Shown here piece by piece: positions 21,413-34,195 of a stretch of DNA of 64,000 nt. Location: contig NC_088316.1 in assembly GCF_910592395.1 (NCBI RefSeq), positions 9,856,001 through 9,920,000 of the forward strand, given 5' to 3'. This stretch comes from Lineus longissimus (lineage: Eukaryota; Nemertea; Pilidiophora; Heteronemertea; Lineidae). A model generated the notes under the pieces. That model made no database searches. It was given only the letters and a program-made list of their open reading frames with translations, and was not told the DNA's origin. Positions within the stretch are counted from its first letter, which is position 1; the number at the start of each line of letters is the position of its first letter. A program made the translations under genes and the position numbers.

Positions 21413-21561
21413 CATACGCGGATGATGTAACAGTCTGTGCTGTGACGCCAGTTGGGTTAAAATAATTGTTTGATATCTGTGCAGAATTATGCCCAGTTCT
21501 TGGCGTTTTACATTCGGTATAGAGAAAACCCAATTGTGATTTCTGGAGTGAATCCCTTTGA
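21407..21561 (+). pseudogene. LINE reverse transcriptase, YADD segment
   Basis: Reads IAYADDVTVCAVTPVGLK, then a stop in place of one codon, then LFDICAELCPVLGVLHS. This is the catalytic motif and following helix of the LINE whose 5' half ends at 8997. The stop and later frame breaks show decay. It ends where a TTAA-type foldback begins at 21562. Confidence 0.85.
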
Positions 21562-22072
21562 AGGTCATCTGCAACACGTTTTAACTTAGGGAATGAATAA
21601 TTAGACATAAGCAAAAAGATAACGAACACAGCCGTGAAAAACCTCATAGTATATCGAACTACCCACCTTCAAGTTATCATATATGGCAGGCATAAAATTC
21701 AAACATTCTAGGTGGTGCAGGAGGAACAAACTGATGATGTATATTGTACTGTACTGAAATAAAGTTTTTTTTATAGTTTCATGCCTATTATTTTAAAATT
21801 CAAAATTGTACATTAATATGTTACTTAAAGCTCGTATATGTGATAAGGCAATTAAAATATAAGCAAGGAACTATTAAAACTTCATTTCAGTACAGTACAA
21901 AGTACATCATCAATTTGTTCTTCCTGTACCACCTGGAATGTTTTAATTACATACTTCTATAACTTTAAGATGAGTAGTTTGGTTTTTAATGCGGTTTTCA
22001 CACTTTCTTATGTTATGCCCTAGTATTTATACCCCTAGTTAACATTTTAAGAAAAAGTGTTTCAGGTCACCT
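21562..22072. mobile_element. foldback MITE, TTAA type, copy 1
   Basis: The left arm begins AGGTCATCTGCAACAC and the right arm ends AAAAGTGTTTCAGGTCACCT followed by TTAA (22073-22076). The left flank is TTGA (mutated). Arms of about 210 bp are inverted copies meeting near 21780. A close relative with the same arms lies at 37652-38109. TTAA duplications point to piggyBac- or Kolobok-type mobilisation (inference). Confidence 0.8.
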
Positions 22073-22076
22073 TTAA

Positions 22077-22550
22077 GACTGAGCCAGATTGGAATATAGG
22101 GAAAGAACGTCAGAAAGTGAAAAAAAATACCTTGATGTATTTTTGCGATGATGGTAAGGCATCGGGCTTACTGGACTTTGCGCAATATTTCGCCAAAAAA
22201 GTATTCTACGCAACGGTCCCTAGGTGACTTTTCCTATTCATAATACACAGCCTGTCCATCCTAGATCGTGGTTACATGGGGAGTAATCGTTGTAAAATCA
22301 GGCCAAACGCAAAGACAGTTAACCCGGGTACCACTATGTTTACGATGCGAACAAGCCGTGTACGTCATTATCAGCATTTTGTTCATTGAACATTTGCGGG
22401 TACAGCGTCACAGGGGGCAGCATTGAACGGTAAACAGGTTCACATCATATTCAGACAACGGCTTGTAACGGCCATACAGGAAATGATTCGTATCAAAAAC
22501 CGACGATCAAAACTATTCGCTTGCTGAGAGTATACATTACGCGCATACAT
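22077..22550. other. no feature recognised
   Basis: No motif identified; may be decayed LINE sequence or other insertion debris. Confidence 0.3.
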
Positions 22551-22559
22551 TACATTCAC

Positions 22560-23200
22560 ACATTTGAGCTTCCAAGCTTTGAGGAATAACATGTCGTGCG
22601 AATTTGGCATGTAATTTTGGTGATTTACGTGAGTACATTTTCAACCCCGAAAAGTGTGAAGTGAAGTTACGCTTTTATTCAGTAAAAATCGGTAGGCATG
22701 TCCAACAAGACATGTGTCTCAGCTGCCTGGTTGTGGGTCATCACTCACTGGTGACTGACACCATGTATCGAACTTGACGTACCGGGGTAAAACCTAATGG
22801 TCGCTTCCCCATTTCGCTCGTATCTAGCCATGTAGAGAATCATTAAAGCTAGGAAAGCCGCTTTTGGCCTTGCCCATAAGGGATTTCCGTTTCCTGGTTA
22901 GGCAACTGATGCTAAGACTTTGTATAAAACTCTAGTCCAGCCTTCACTGCTTGACGGTGTGGAATGCTACAATTTAATCTGTCAAGATTTAAAGCTCTGA
23001 ATTCATTCCTTGGAAGTGTTCTGAAACGGTAAGAGGTAAGAGGTCCCAACATTCTAAATTGTTAGCGTCTCTCAGGATTGAGAACGCATGATATTTTGTT
23101 GAGAGTAAAGTATATGCTCCGTATACATGATGATTAAAATAATTTTACGTTTTGAACTCTTAATACCTTTTTATCAATTATTGTATGCAGAAAAAACTTC
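22560..23200 (+). pseudogene. LINE ORF2 distal fragment
   Basis: Across frames: YIFNPEKCEVK near 22640, then ARKAAFGLAHKGFPFPG near 22855, then KTLYKTLVQPSLLDG and LICQDLKALNSF near 22915-23000. The LYxTLVxPSLLxG block followed by an L..L...LNS-type segment is standard downstream of the reverse transcriptase in several LINE clades. It probably belongs to the same LINE as 8527-8997 and 21407-21561, but the joint is not clean. Confidence 0.6.
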
Positions 23201-23311
23201 AGATGTGGAAAGTAGAGGCTATGATAATTTTTTTGAGATATAACACGTATTGTTCTGATAAGTGGTTGTTACGTAATAGACCCCTGAACAGATTTCTGTA
23301 GCACGTACACC

Positions 23312-23510
23312 AGCACTTGGCTCAAAGTGTTCTATAAAGTGACTTAAATACAATAAAAGACGGCAGACTGTCCGCTATGGTTACCTGTGTCACTGTCATG
23401 AATGTACAAGTGTAACCATAGCGGACAGTCATAGCAGTGCATGAAAGTAACCATAGCGGAATCTGCAGTCATATATTCCATTTTAAGTCACTTTGTAGAA
23501 CACGTTATCG
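23312..23510. repeat. dispersed repeat family B, copy 1, with perfect hairpin
   Basis: Outer arms CACTTGGCTCAAAGTG and TTCTATAAAGTGACTTAAA are mirrored by TTTTAAGTCACTTTGTAGAAC near the end. Inside, GACTGTCCGCTATGGTTAC (23366-23384) and its exact reverse complement (23412-23430) form a 19-bp hairpin, with a third partial copy at about 23449. Related sequence lies at 26775-27192 and 43765-44275. Confidence 0.8.
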
Positions 23511-23530
23511 TATCTGCCTAGCCTGGTGTA

Positions 23531-24056
23531 CAGTCCTACCAGAAAATAAATGTCCACCGCTTCTTAAAAACATCACAGAGATAAAATAAGATTGAATGCA
23601 GTTTTCAGCAGAGTATGGTATATTTAGTTGGCCATATATGTATATGTTTTATTTGGATGCACCTAATTCCATCCCTTCATTATGTAACAAACATTTCAAA
23701 AATGGTCCAAAAATCACGTTTTTTATAAATTCACATCATGAGCCCATGAACTGTGCTTTATGACCATCATTTTTGGCACTTGCAATTCCATAGAAAGTCA
23801 TGACAAATACACATTTTTGCTTCGGATTTTTATGTGATTTTTTAAAATCTCTCCATAACCTTTGATAAAGACCCCCAATCCTTTATGTATGAGCTGAGTT
23901 GTCAATAAAGACCCTGACTGGCTGCATTGCTGACCATGAGGGGTGTTCTCAAAGGTCAACAGCTGTCTGAAAAAAAACCATCACCTACAACGAGCTAAAA
24001 CTAATCTTTGAAATAAAAAAAAACGCAGAATGAAGAATTTATTAGGAATTTTGTCG
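23531..24056 (+). mobile_element. dispersed repeat family A, copy 2 (TA-CAGTCCTACC end)
   Basis: Starts CAGTCCTACCAGAAA directly after TA, then AATGTCCACCG, TCACAGAGATAAAATAAGAT and GCAGAGTATGGTATATTTAG, in the same order as 50812-51864. The right terminal repeat is missing. The end sequence and TA flank fit a pogo/Tigger-type non-autonomous element (inference). Confidence 0.75.
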
Positions 24057-26774
24057 GGGTTTTTTTGCAATAAAACTCCCGAACGGTTCCAGTCCAATCC
24101 GTCCGCAAATTCGATAAGGCCCACAGCGAGTCCAAAATCCGAGTCTGGCTTTTACCAACTACCCGTAGAATAAGAGATAACTGGGCACCTGACTGCTTGG
24201 TGATATTGCCCTTGATAATACCAATGGTCATTTAACGATCGACTTTTGGCTCGGTACTATGAGCGGCATCAACGGTATGATCTAAATTCGTTTCAAAATA
24301 CTGCAGGCGTAACATGAGTGAAGTAATTAGTTTTCTGGTGTGTGACACTGTTATGAAGTCTGAATGTCAGGAAGAGCACCATCCCAATAGCTGCCATGCT
24401 GATATCAGCAGTTTTCTTCATGTGTATACGCACGGTTTGATGGCTATCAAAGGTGGCAGCTATATTCCAAAACTCGCCCCAGTGCCGAAATTTAAAAAAT
24501 TCAGTCACTGAAATTGATCAATTGCCGCCATCTTGGATGTCAGCATCCTGAGATTCAGGGTTTTGATAATCCTACGTCATCCACTGCATCACCAGTTCGG
24601 ACAGTAAATCTTATTCAGACCGAATTAGTGCCACTTTCTCTCAAAAACGATAATTATTGATAACTAAGAAAATATGATCTTTATCAATAAAATCTGACTC
24701 TTACTGGTGGGTTTAAGATGATTGTATGGAGAACTATAAACGCAGCGTGGTGCAGCAATCATTTTCGCGGGCTTAGGGGTGATGCGTAGCCTCATTATAA
24801 TAAGAAAAATTATTTCCTTTTCTACATCCGCGGCACTGCTTTCCAAGATGGTGGCAAGTTACCAGTTCTAGAGGCTTTGTAAGGAACAAAATCAGCACCT
24901 TTAGTATCAAAATTGCTTTTTTCCGGAATATCTTGCGCAACCAAGCGTTGAGAATATAATACATGCAGCAGTCAGGTAGTTCGCCTTGCAGGGAGTGTAT
25001 CTACATATAGCACAATGTTTCTAGGGTCTATTCGAACTATCGCTTTGCATGTACAGGGTGATGTTCATTAACACAACAATAAAAAAGAAGTCAAGGTGCT
25101 TCATGATCAGGTCAGTACGTCAGTATCAGTCACGTGACGGGCGAATAAGAAGCCTAATCAATGTGTGTTTCTGTCTGATACCGGGGTGTTCTAAAAACAA
25201 TCAGAGTGCTCACAGCAATCATACATCTTGCAGGAGTCATGATATCTGTTATGTACGGTGACTGGGAAAGTACATCGTATGCATTACGTGTACAGCTCCT
25301 TGAAGATAAAACCATTCGTACAGCTCTAAAGCACCTTTTGGAGCGATACGAATTATCAAGATGTTGCCTTATAATCCTCAGAAAAGCAAATCAGTTGTGT
25401 GATCGTCCAGTCACGAAAGAAAAAAAGGGTTCAACATTTTTGCTGCGATCCTTTTGTAAACTAAACATTACATTGCGTGTAAGTATACGTATAAGTTTTG
25501 CTATAAGTTGCGTTGCGGACCTAAAACTCTCTATCACATCTGAGGGGGGGGGGGGCGACTTATAAGGTCAGGGGATCCGGACGACTCACAAAAACCAAAT
25601 AAGAAGGAAGTTTTCACCAGGTTCAGGACGACTTGGATTTTTAAAAGCCATTGGGACGTTCGGACCCGTATTCATCATACCTGCATGTGCAGTGTAGTGT
25701 GCAGCGGTCCCATCTCTAGTACGGATATCTATATACTATTTAGGTAGATGTTTAGCTATCAACGACAAACACTGAACGCTTGAGGAAAAAAGAAAAAGTT
25801 TGAATTCGTGTTGCATTCAAGCTACCATAGTCTCGCAGCTAAAAACTCACCCATTACTCACGCCATCATGCAAAATCCCCCGGAACATAGGCCACCGATG
25901 ATGGTTGACGCTTAGCACCTACAGCGAGCTAAATAAATTTCATAATGACATGCACATGGTACCAATTTCCTAAGCACCTGGTTTATCGCCCGCAATCATG
26001 GACAGTGACAAATGAACTACAAGCAAAATCATCGCTACCATAATCCCTGTAAAAGCAGAGTATTATTATGTGTATTTAATGTTACAGACCAGCGTCTCCT
26101 GCCATAAATGGTTTTCTAACTCAATTCCTGATTTATCCGATAAAAAAAGTCCGAACTATCCCAGGCAGTCATGTTGTTCTCCGAATCCCTGTTTAGCAGT
26201 AGGTATGTGAAATGTTCGATGATGGTGTCTATGTGGAAGCAAGGAAACGAAGCGTGTGGAAACGAAGGACATTTCTTGTGTACGATGTGTAGCGCATGTG
26301 ATGATTATATTCAGCAACATAACAAAAACAACAGTTGAATTCAGATATCCAGTTAACGTACATGCTCGTGACAGGAAAAATGGCAATTGTAGTTGTATCG
26401 TTCGCCAAATAGGCTTTTAAACTAAAATTACTTTACCAGTAAAATTGTAAGACATTTAAAGTTGTACATGTATAGAAAGAACATTGTCATAAACCTTGCA
26501 GAGGCTGGATCACTTTTTTATGTAGAGGTGTAAACCGTGTTTATCTGTATGTGCAACAAGAAAGGGGCATTGGGGTAAAGAAGCAACAAGTTGTCTTTCG
26601 AACTCCGACCCTCGATCAACATCCGATTGACGAATGAGTTTTAAAAATAATATTTTGGAGGTAAAGTCATGATCAACAGCTACTCCAAATGTCGACCAAA
26701 ACTTTCCCTCGTACATAAATAACTATAACTTATAATCAAAACTTGTACCTTAATAATGTGGACCATACATCAGT
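24057..26774. other. no gene recognised
   Basis: A ~50-bp block near 24117-24170 (CTTTTACCAACTACCCGT on +) recurs inverted at about 28509-28560 (ACGGGTAGTTGGTAAAAG), so another old dispersed repeat is present. A run of 12 G lies at 25544-25555. Open frames up to 119 codons have no motif. Confidence 0.4.
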
Positions 26775-27192
26775 GTTGGGAATTCGGACAGTGTCAGAAA
26801 GTCACTTTCCACTATGGTTTCCACAGCGCTAGCAGACGACATTAACAAATTTGAAAACTCGGCGATTCAACGGCGAATAATTCCTGTTCTATGGCACTCG
26901 ACGTGGATTTCTTGGTAGATATCTCTAGATGATAAATTCAACACGTCTGTCAATAGGTTTGTATTGGTGCAGCTATCCTGAATGAATAGAAAAAAACAGT
27001 GTTTTTGTAGTTCTATGCTTAATTCAGGGTTCAAATTGCGCTTATTTCTACCATATCTGCATAAATTGTGAAGATTATTGCATGTGTTGTGTTGTGTAGC
27101 ATGTACACAAGAATATGCAGATATGATTACAAGCACTTGGCTCAAAGTGCTCTATAAAGTGGCTTGAAATGCAATAAGACGCCAGACTGTCC
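26775..27192. repeat. dispersed repeat family B, copy 2
   Basis: Shares ATTCGGACAGTGTCAG, GCTAGCAGACGACA, CCTGTTCTATGGCACTCGAC, CAGTGTTTTTGTAG and GTGTAGCATGTACAC in order with 43765-44275. It ends in the CACTTGGCTCAAAGTG arm found at 23312. No coding capacity. Confidence 0.8.
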
Positions 27193-30100
27193 GGGCTCTG
27201 AACACTCGACGTATAATTGTCCGAGTGAGAGTGGTTTTGGCCGCAAAAAGTCATATCTTCTGATATGTTTGTCATTGAGCATAGTTGATGCTGAGCGCGT
27301 ATGCCAGTCGTATTGGGAACTGGTATTTTTGGACCGCATCTGTGGGAGCCAGCTTGATTCGTAGTGCGAAGACCCTTACCACGCTCAGATTCAGAAGCTA
27401 TTTAGTAATGCAGTGGCTTAATAACTTATTTGCCCTGCTTGTTAGGATGATATATGTAAGCAATACCTATATTCAACAGTTGCATGGGCTGAGCAACCGC
27501 TGTGGATGTGGTAATCCCGGTATTCACCGAGTTTGTCGCATCATCTTCTTGCGACGTATATCACCGTTTTCAAAGTCATGATGTATCTGAGCATGGTAAG
27601 GAGAATTGATTGATCAGATTAAAAATTAATTACTACTCCACTGAAGTGAATTTTCGAAACTAAACAAAAGGTATCAGGATAACATGTCACCACCATCTGT
27701 GCAAAATGTCGATGCTCCTTAAGTGTTACTTAAGTCATTCCCCTCCAGTATTGCCATCATATATGGTAGGAAAAGAAAATATAAAATCCTATCCATATGT
27801 GCCATATATGTGTCAATTGGGCCTTTTGGCTGATGAAATATAGCAAAGTTTCAATTTCAAGGTCGTTCTCTGACATGTTTGACGGAAAACGCGTCAAATG
27901 TTAAAAGTGCCATGAAAAATGACTGGAAATTGGTGTGGCCGTTACTCTAGGATGCCCTTCCCCTGCATGTAACTAATTCACTATTCTCTGGCAGTTTTTA
28001 GCTTTGCACATAATCTTACTGTACTTCAACATTCAACGTAAATTTACAAGTTGAATGATGAATCAAAATACAAAAATGTATTTACTAATTGCCAGCATCA
28101 GAAGGATTTTATACATGGCGTGTGATAGCTACGTTGAGGACAGCGTTGCCACGCTAGCTTCTTATCCGAGCTATATCAATCAATCTATTGATCAGTATCC
28201 ATACAGGACGCAATCACTTGCACGAGCATCGATCGCTCCTTTTTCACCCTATATTCACCAGAGTCGATCTTAGTGTCACCGGGGTCAGTCTGCCTTGCTT
28301 AGTCTTGCATGACAAATGAAAACAGTATTAGGTGCGGCGAGTAGCAAAAGCAGCAACTATAAATGTATTATTTTTAGTTCCGATTACCTGAGCGCTTTGT
28401 GTCTAGTAGTCACCTATCTCTTACCATTCATAGGACCAAATTTGTCATTAAGTAGCAATATTAATCTTAGCTAGCGCACAATTTTCCATCGCTTAGGCTT
28501 AGGAGATACGGGTAGTTGGTAAAAGCTGGAAGCAGATTTCGGATTCTGGACACTAGTCTTCGCATCATTGGACTGCACCGCCATTATTCGGTCAACCTCG
28601 CCCCAAGTTCAAGTCTAGATGAATAGTGTGCATGGTTTGGTTCCATCACCAATTGCTAAATAACATGCCACAAACACATAATCAACCAATGTTTATGGCT
28701 TTGACCTAAATAACTGACACAGGTAACGACAATCGCCGTTGAAATAAAATCAAAATAACACCCTTCTCAACCGTTCCATACCTCCCAGAGGGTCACATGT
28801 GTCCCGCTATAAGTCCACCGAGGCTGACGACATAAGTTTGCATTTTTAGGGTCTTGCGGTTTTTGGATGTTTATTCTAACGATAATAGGCGGCCTCTCGT
28901 ATTGCCTTTGGCTGGGAATCCTAATGACACATTTGGCTGCTCCGCTGGGTTGATGTCCTAAACAATCCAACGGACCCAACCAGACGATTGGGCGAACCAC
29001 AGTCTTCGCGCCAAATTTTTCGGGAGACGTTTTAGACTCTGGCGTGACAATCCTCTCCGGGAAATTATTTGGTAATCCGACCTCACGAGACTAACTTCCC
29101 CTTGCTGGACCTCGGTCGGTGACTTCATGAACGACAACTCCAACGGTCAAATCCTTCTTCGTATCTCTCCATTTGTGACGGTGCTACAACAGGGGAGCAA
29201 TTTATTCAACTAGCGTCTTCAAGATTGCCAGGGATGTGAATGTTTTCAGTCAACTAAAAAAGGGGAAGAGGGATGTTCCCCGATACCTCTATTGAGTTTG
29301 TTCCAAATAATTGGTTGACTGAAGAATATTACCTCTCATGTATGGATTCCTAACAGAACAATCCACATCAAATTCTCAAAAGAATGATTTAGAAGATCTG
29401 GAATTTGTCTGTATCTTCTGCCAGCGTGTAAAACGGGTTCCATCGATGATAATCGTTTTCTGGTGCTTATTAAAGCTGACCGGTGGCCATTGAGAAAGTA
29501 ATTATAGGGGTGATGAGAGGCAGTACATCCAGAGTATCTGCAAACTTGTATGTAAAAGGACTCGAATAACCTAAAGTAGCGCCTCATCTCCCGCAAAGGC
29601 AGTTTGCAATTCTTCATCTTTGATGTCTGATTGCTCCAAGATATCTTTTATCACTCATTTTGGCAGCCGCATTTATGAAGACCACAAAGTATGTGTGTAA
29701 AGGTTGGTGAATAACTCCATTGAGTTCTCTGAGGCACCCTCAAAAATACAAATATTGCCAGATGTAATTTCAAGCGGCACCCTCGTACTCTTTTGGTAAA
29801 ATGATGTAAAGCCCATACTACTGAGTCAGTGTCGTTGGGTTAAGCCATCTCTAAATGCAGAGCCCGGGATGCGTGGCATGTGAAGAGGCACAACGATATA
29901 TTTATTTGAACTCGTCGAATATGTTTGTTAGAAATGTTTGGGGCAATCGACGGATGTGTTAGTGAAGGCTCGAAGAGGCTGTGTTACCCCCGACATTGTT
30001 TATTGAGCCATAGGCTGGTTGGTGACTCTATAGTCTCCTAGAACTACAGAAGTTAGTGTTGGCCTCATCGTCTCCCACCTCCTCACGAACGCGAACTATC

Positions 30101-32805
30101 CAGTATTTTGCTATAGTGCTGCAAGTATCCCTATTGGACGCCTAAAAAATCGAGGTGCCTGATGGTACCTTGCTTTGATGATAAGATGTCTAGTGTCCAG
30201 ATTTTCAATACAACACCCCTCTCACATTTTGGCTTTAGACTGGCAAGCGGACTCGACTCTGGCATGCTCCCTTCCGTTTTCAGGGATGAGTATTCGTTTT
30301 TCGACGATTGGCCTGAAGATTTTCTGATAAGGAAACCTTCAGCATCATGGATGTCTTTCTCTGCTCCACACGTTTCAGCAACGTGGCAAGGGCATAGAGA
30401 TTCATCATTCTCAGCTGGTTGTCAATCTGACCGATTGATAATTCCGGTTATACACAATCCGATATCAGTTAACACTGTTTCAGCTCTTGTATCAAACCTA
30501 TTCTCTTGTCATTCTGGCTGAATTGGACATGTAGGAAGATTATCATGAATGATAAAACTATCACAATTACGATATAAGAAAGGTAATGATTGGTTAAAGG
30601 AAACTGCCTGGGAAAAAAAGGGGAGTTTTGCACGGCCCGGTCAAAACCTTAGGCGGGAATAAGGTTTCATTGATAAATATAAGGAGTTTCAAGGCCCCCA
30701 AATCACTTGTAAGGTTCAATAGATACTGGCCTTTCATTGGTTTACCGTTTGCGTATCATTTGATGCGCTTGGTCCAATTCGAATGGTTTCCTCAACTGTT
30801 GCTGACTGACCAAATCTGGTATTTTGACGGCTCTTGACAGTAAGAAAATGTGCTGAAATCTCCAGTGTCGAGATCTCCATCTGTACAGCATTGCATTTCC
30901 TCTACTCAGTTGTCTATGAAGAGTTTCAACATTTAACTTGGGCGTCTTATCCACCATAGAACGTTACAACTGTCGCACCAGAAGGTGACCCTAGACTGTG
31001 ACAACTTATTGAGCTTTAATGCAGGTTGAGAATCGCTGTCATGATCTCTAGGATCGGTATAGGCCTACTAATTAGCGACAAGAGTGGGCGAGATTGGTCT
31101 TTGAAGCTACCAGACGAGAAGTTACTATGCCGTTGCCATAGGTAACTCTCTGGTGTAGATTTCCAGGTAAAAAAATCCAGATCAGGTTTTTATAAGATTA
31201 TTTATTAAGATCTTGATTTTCAGTTTCGTTTACATACACCCGTTACAAGGTTCTTGTAAGATTCTTAGTTAAGGTTGTAACAAAGAATATTAAACGAATA
31301 ATGTAACGCATGTCCATGTACACGGAACTAAGCAACATCTTTACTAATATAAGACTATAATAATTGAAGAATCCTATCTAGATTTTCCATTAGGATGACT
31401 GCTCTATAATATGCACCTGTTGATGCGTCTCCAAATGAGTGTCTCAATCTGCTGACATCCTTTTCTTAAAGACATCTGGCTATTTTTATCTTTGCAAAAC
31501 AAGATTTCCATCATCCAATTCCTGTGTCCTTCTCCAAAGGATTCATTGACCTGCTCATTCAAATCAACTTCAAACCCAATTTTCTTGCATCAGCATCTTT
31601 CCTCTGACGACGTACTATAGCAAGCCGTTTGCAGTTCAATCATTGATAATACCTAGTTTTCAGTACAAAAACAACCTTACCTGTTCTTCCCCTTGCTCGT
31701 ATTTACTTTCATAGATGAAAACCACGTTTTTATTCAATGAACCCAAGTTTTCGAGACAAAAACCATTTGGTTTTTTTTCGCAAGTCTGAACAATGGTATT
31801 ATAACCTATGCTTCTTCCATGAAAACTATGTTTCATCGAAGAAAACTAGGTTGTATACATGTCTCTATTAAAGCCAAGTTGTTATTGAAAAAAAACAGGC
31901 AGGTTATTTTTTAAACATGCCGTCTATATAATGTATAGTATGCGTTAATCGGTCGGCCCGCGAAACTTGTTCGAATGGAAAGTCGTTGAATATCCCGGTT
32001 TTAGGTCCAGTTAAGTTGATTAGACATCTCTCCATACAACACCATGTCATTCTGCTGGTGCACAATAGCCTTTCTTGTAGCGAGTAGGCCTTGAAGAAAT
32101 GTGACAATATCAAGAAGAGGTCGGATGAGCAAGGCCTCTGTGGGCGCATGTAATACCGTGAGCATCGGCCTCAACAAGTTGAATTCAGGGCGTCCAAAGG
32201 TTGGCTGACCAGTTTTCTCTCCAGGAATAGCATAAGCTATCGAAAGCAATGTAAAAGTCCTCAGCTATCCCATGCGAAAACGCGGATGAGCGTGTTGCAA
32301 ATTTTCGGCAGCAAGTTGCTCAGACTTTTGACCAAAATGGGATAGACCTTGTTATTAATATGAATGAAACTTTTGCACTTTATGACATGGCACCACAGTA
32401 CACACACAACGCTGAGGGAGCGAAACAAATTGATGTGCGTACTTCTCGTGGTAACTCACAATTAGGGTGCACTGTCACATTGGGTATAACAGTACAGAGC
32501 ATGCTCCGCACAAAACAGTGAACTCTTCACTGTCTCCATTTTCCGCTTACACAGTAGACATTTCACAGTTGGCCAGATGCTTTCGCCGTCTATTATCCGC
32601 TTCTTGAACTAACAATGAGTGGGCCCATACGTGAGACAAAAAGTTACCATTGAGATTGTGACTCGTGGCTGTGAATGATAGGACCTAACCGCCCCAACCC
32701 CTCATACTCTTGGCACATAGGGGAAAAAGGTCTCTTATTGTGACAGGTTGTTGGAAATGATCCCCCTGTAGCCGCCCATGCTCACTGCTAAAATGAAATA
32801 AAAGA
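27193..32805. other. long stretch without a recognisable gene
   Basis: Short open frames (for example 28767-29143 and 29336-29617 minus, 30162-30521 plus, 31904-32249 minus) have mixed composition but no domain I can name. They may be decayed retroelement coding sequence. At about 29256-29274 a purine tract AAAAAAGGGGAAGAGGGA is followed by TGTTCCCC, which looks like a polypurine tract next to an LTR start, but no matching second LTR or coding domain is visible. Confidence 0.35.
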
Positions 32806-32900
32806 GTCAAAATTTCAAATTCAAATTGATTTATTGATTGATTATCTATTCGGCTACAGTCAAAAACGATATATATAGTACAAATTAAAAACACGTGGTC
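32806..32900 (-). repeat. possible LINE 3' tail, minus strand
   Basis: On the minus strand AATCAATAAATCAATTTGAA, then TTTGAAATTTTG resembles the AATAAA...TTTGAATTTGAA tail at 4670-4703. No coding match upstream of it, so low confidence. Confidence 0.3.
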
Positions 32901-33203
32901 ATTCAACAATATTCCAGAATATTTAATGGTATTCTTCGTTGCGCAGAGAATGTGCGCAAAAGCAAACACACAGTAGAATGTTCACTGTTTAATGCCATAT
33001 CGACAACAGTGAAATGCTCTACTGTTGTATAGTAGAGAGTACGTTGAACAGTAAATGTCAGGAAAACGCCTTCAAATGTCATCTTCTAAGGCCTAAGGGC
33101 AGACGGCGCAGAAATTAAGGGTTTGAGGGAAAATGCTTCCAACAACGTTCGTGTGTCGGCGTCCGAAACGGGTTGAGCCAACTGGCAGACCCATCTTTCA
33201 TGG

Positions 33204-33476
33204 GTGAACGATTGTCTTATTCTCTTTGTAGGGGACGAATTTCCGTTCCTGTTGATATGGAACATGTTCCCGGCCCATCGAAATGTACAGGTGCAGCGTC
33301 ACATTAAAAATGCGCCGGGTTTTGTAGAGATGGTCCCAGGGAGATGTACCTCGCTGGTTCGAACAATCATCCGATCTTTTAAAGTAACATGCGAAGAAGA
33401 AGATGGAAAACCTGGAAAATCGACAAGAATGATAAGAGTGCTTAATGTTATGTCTGCTGTTGAGAATGAGAAGTGA
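33204..33476 (+). pseudogene. pogo-like transposase fragment
   Basis: FLLIWNMFPAHRN, then HIKNAPGFVEMVPGRCTSLV and SFKVTCEEE reproduce the second-Asp to third-Asp part of the pogo/Tigger DDE domain (normally LL.D.F.AH, then PGGCTS..QPLD). The second Asp position reads N and the QPLD block is missing after CTSLV, so the remnant is inactive. Compare the fuller copy on the minus strand at 48368-49510. Confidence 0.6.
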
Positions 33477-33839
33477 TTAGATATAAAGGTTTTACCAAAG
33501 GGAACGCCATTTTGGCTAGAATTTGAAATCCTAAAGCAACCAGAACTCCTTAAAAATGAAGTGAATGCCCATTCAAAACCTTGGAGGCTGTTCTCTGGAC
33601 AACAACGATCAGACTCCCATCTCACCTTTGAAATTTCAGTTCACTGCTTAAAAGAGCTCCAGAGCAGGAGCAAGGTGTCTCTAGATACGTATGCGCCTGT
33701 GATGTATATGCTGAGAAGAATGACAGAATGTATATTCTATCTCATGACGGGTTATTTTCTACACATCCGTATTGCTCTATTGTGCATTAATTATGTTCAT
33801 CATGAGGATAGTCATCCTAATGTAATAATTACTTGACTG

Positions 33840-34069
33840 CATGCCTTACGGACACATCAATAGGCAACTATGTTATTATTTATATATTCGCCCTTCTCGT
33901 CTCGTTAGTGATTTCATCCCTGCCAGACATTTCCATGAGAGAGATGGGTGAGCCTTCCTAACTTATTTCATCGTAACCCAATCTCAATCTCAATCATCAT
34001 CGAGTTACATGTTGAAATGCGCCAATTGGTATTTTTTTAATCTTTTTTACATGGTCAAAAATTACTACA
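33840..34069. other. no feature recognised
   Basis: Short AT-rich interval with no motif. Confidence 0.3.
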
Positions 34070-34195
34070 TGTACATAAATCACGAATGTACAGGTCAATA
34101 TAGGTAGGGTAAAAATACTGTGAAGCGCTTTCAGCAATTGTGGTAGGGCTATACGTAAGTCTCATAATTAATTATGATTAAACAAAAGCTTTTTC
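34070..34195 (+). repeat. LINE/SINE 3' tail repeat, copy 1
   Basis: AAATCACGAATGTACAGG, then GTGAAGCGCTTTCAGCAATT, then GGGCTATACGTAAGTCTCATAATTA. The same order appears at 35288-35400. GCGCTTT...GCTATATAA before a short tandem tail is common in 3' ends of L2/CR1-related LINEs and partner SINEs. Confidence 0.65.

Noticed and set aside
20803-21647. Open frames rich in QAPDLL / APELVSQ
   Set aside because: Translations of the CAGGCGCCTG array in several frames and both strands; no independent coding evidence.
25206-25565. 119-codon frame
   Set aside because: No motif, ends in a poly-G run, composition like surrounding non-coding DNA.
29256-29280. LTR start after a polypurine tract
   Set aside because: No paired LTR, primer-binding site or retroviral-type domain seen nearby; kept only as a remark.
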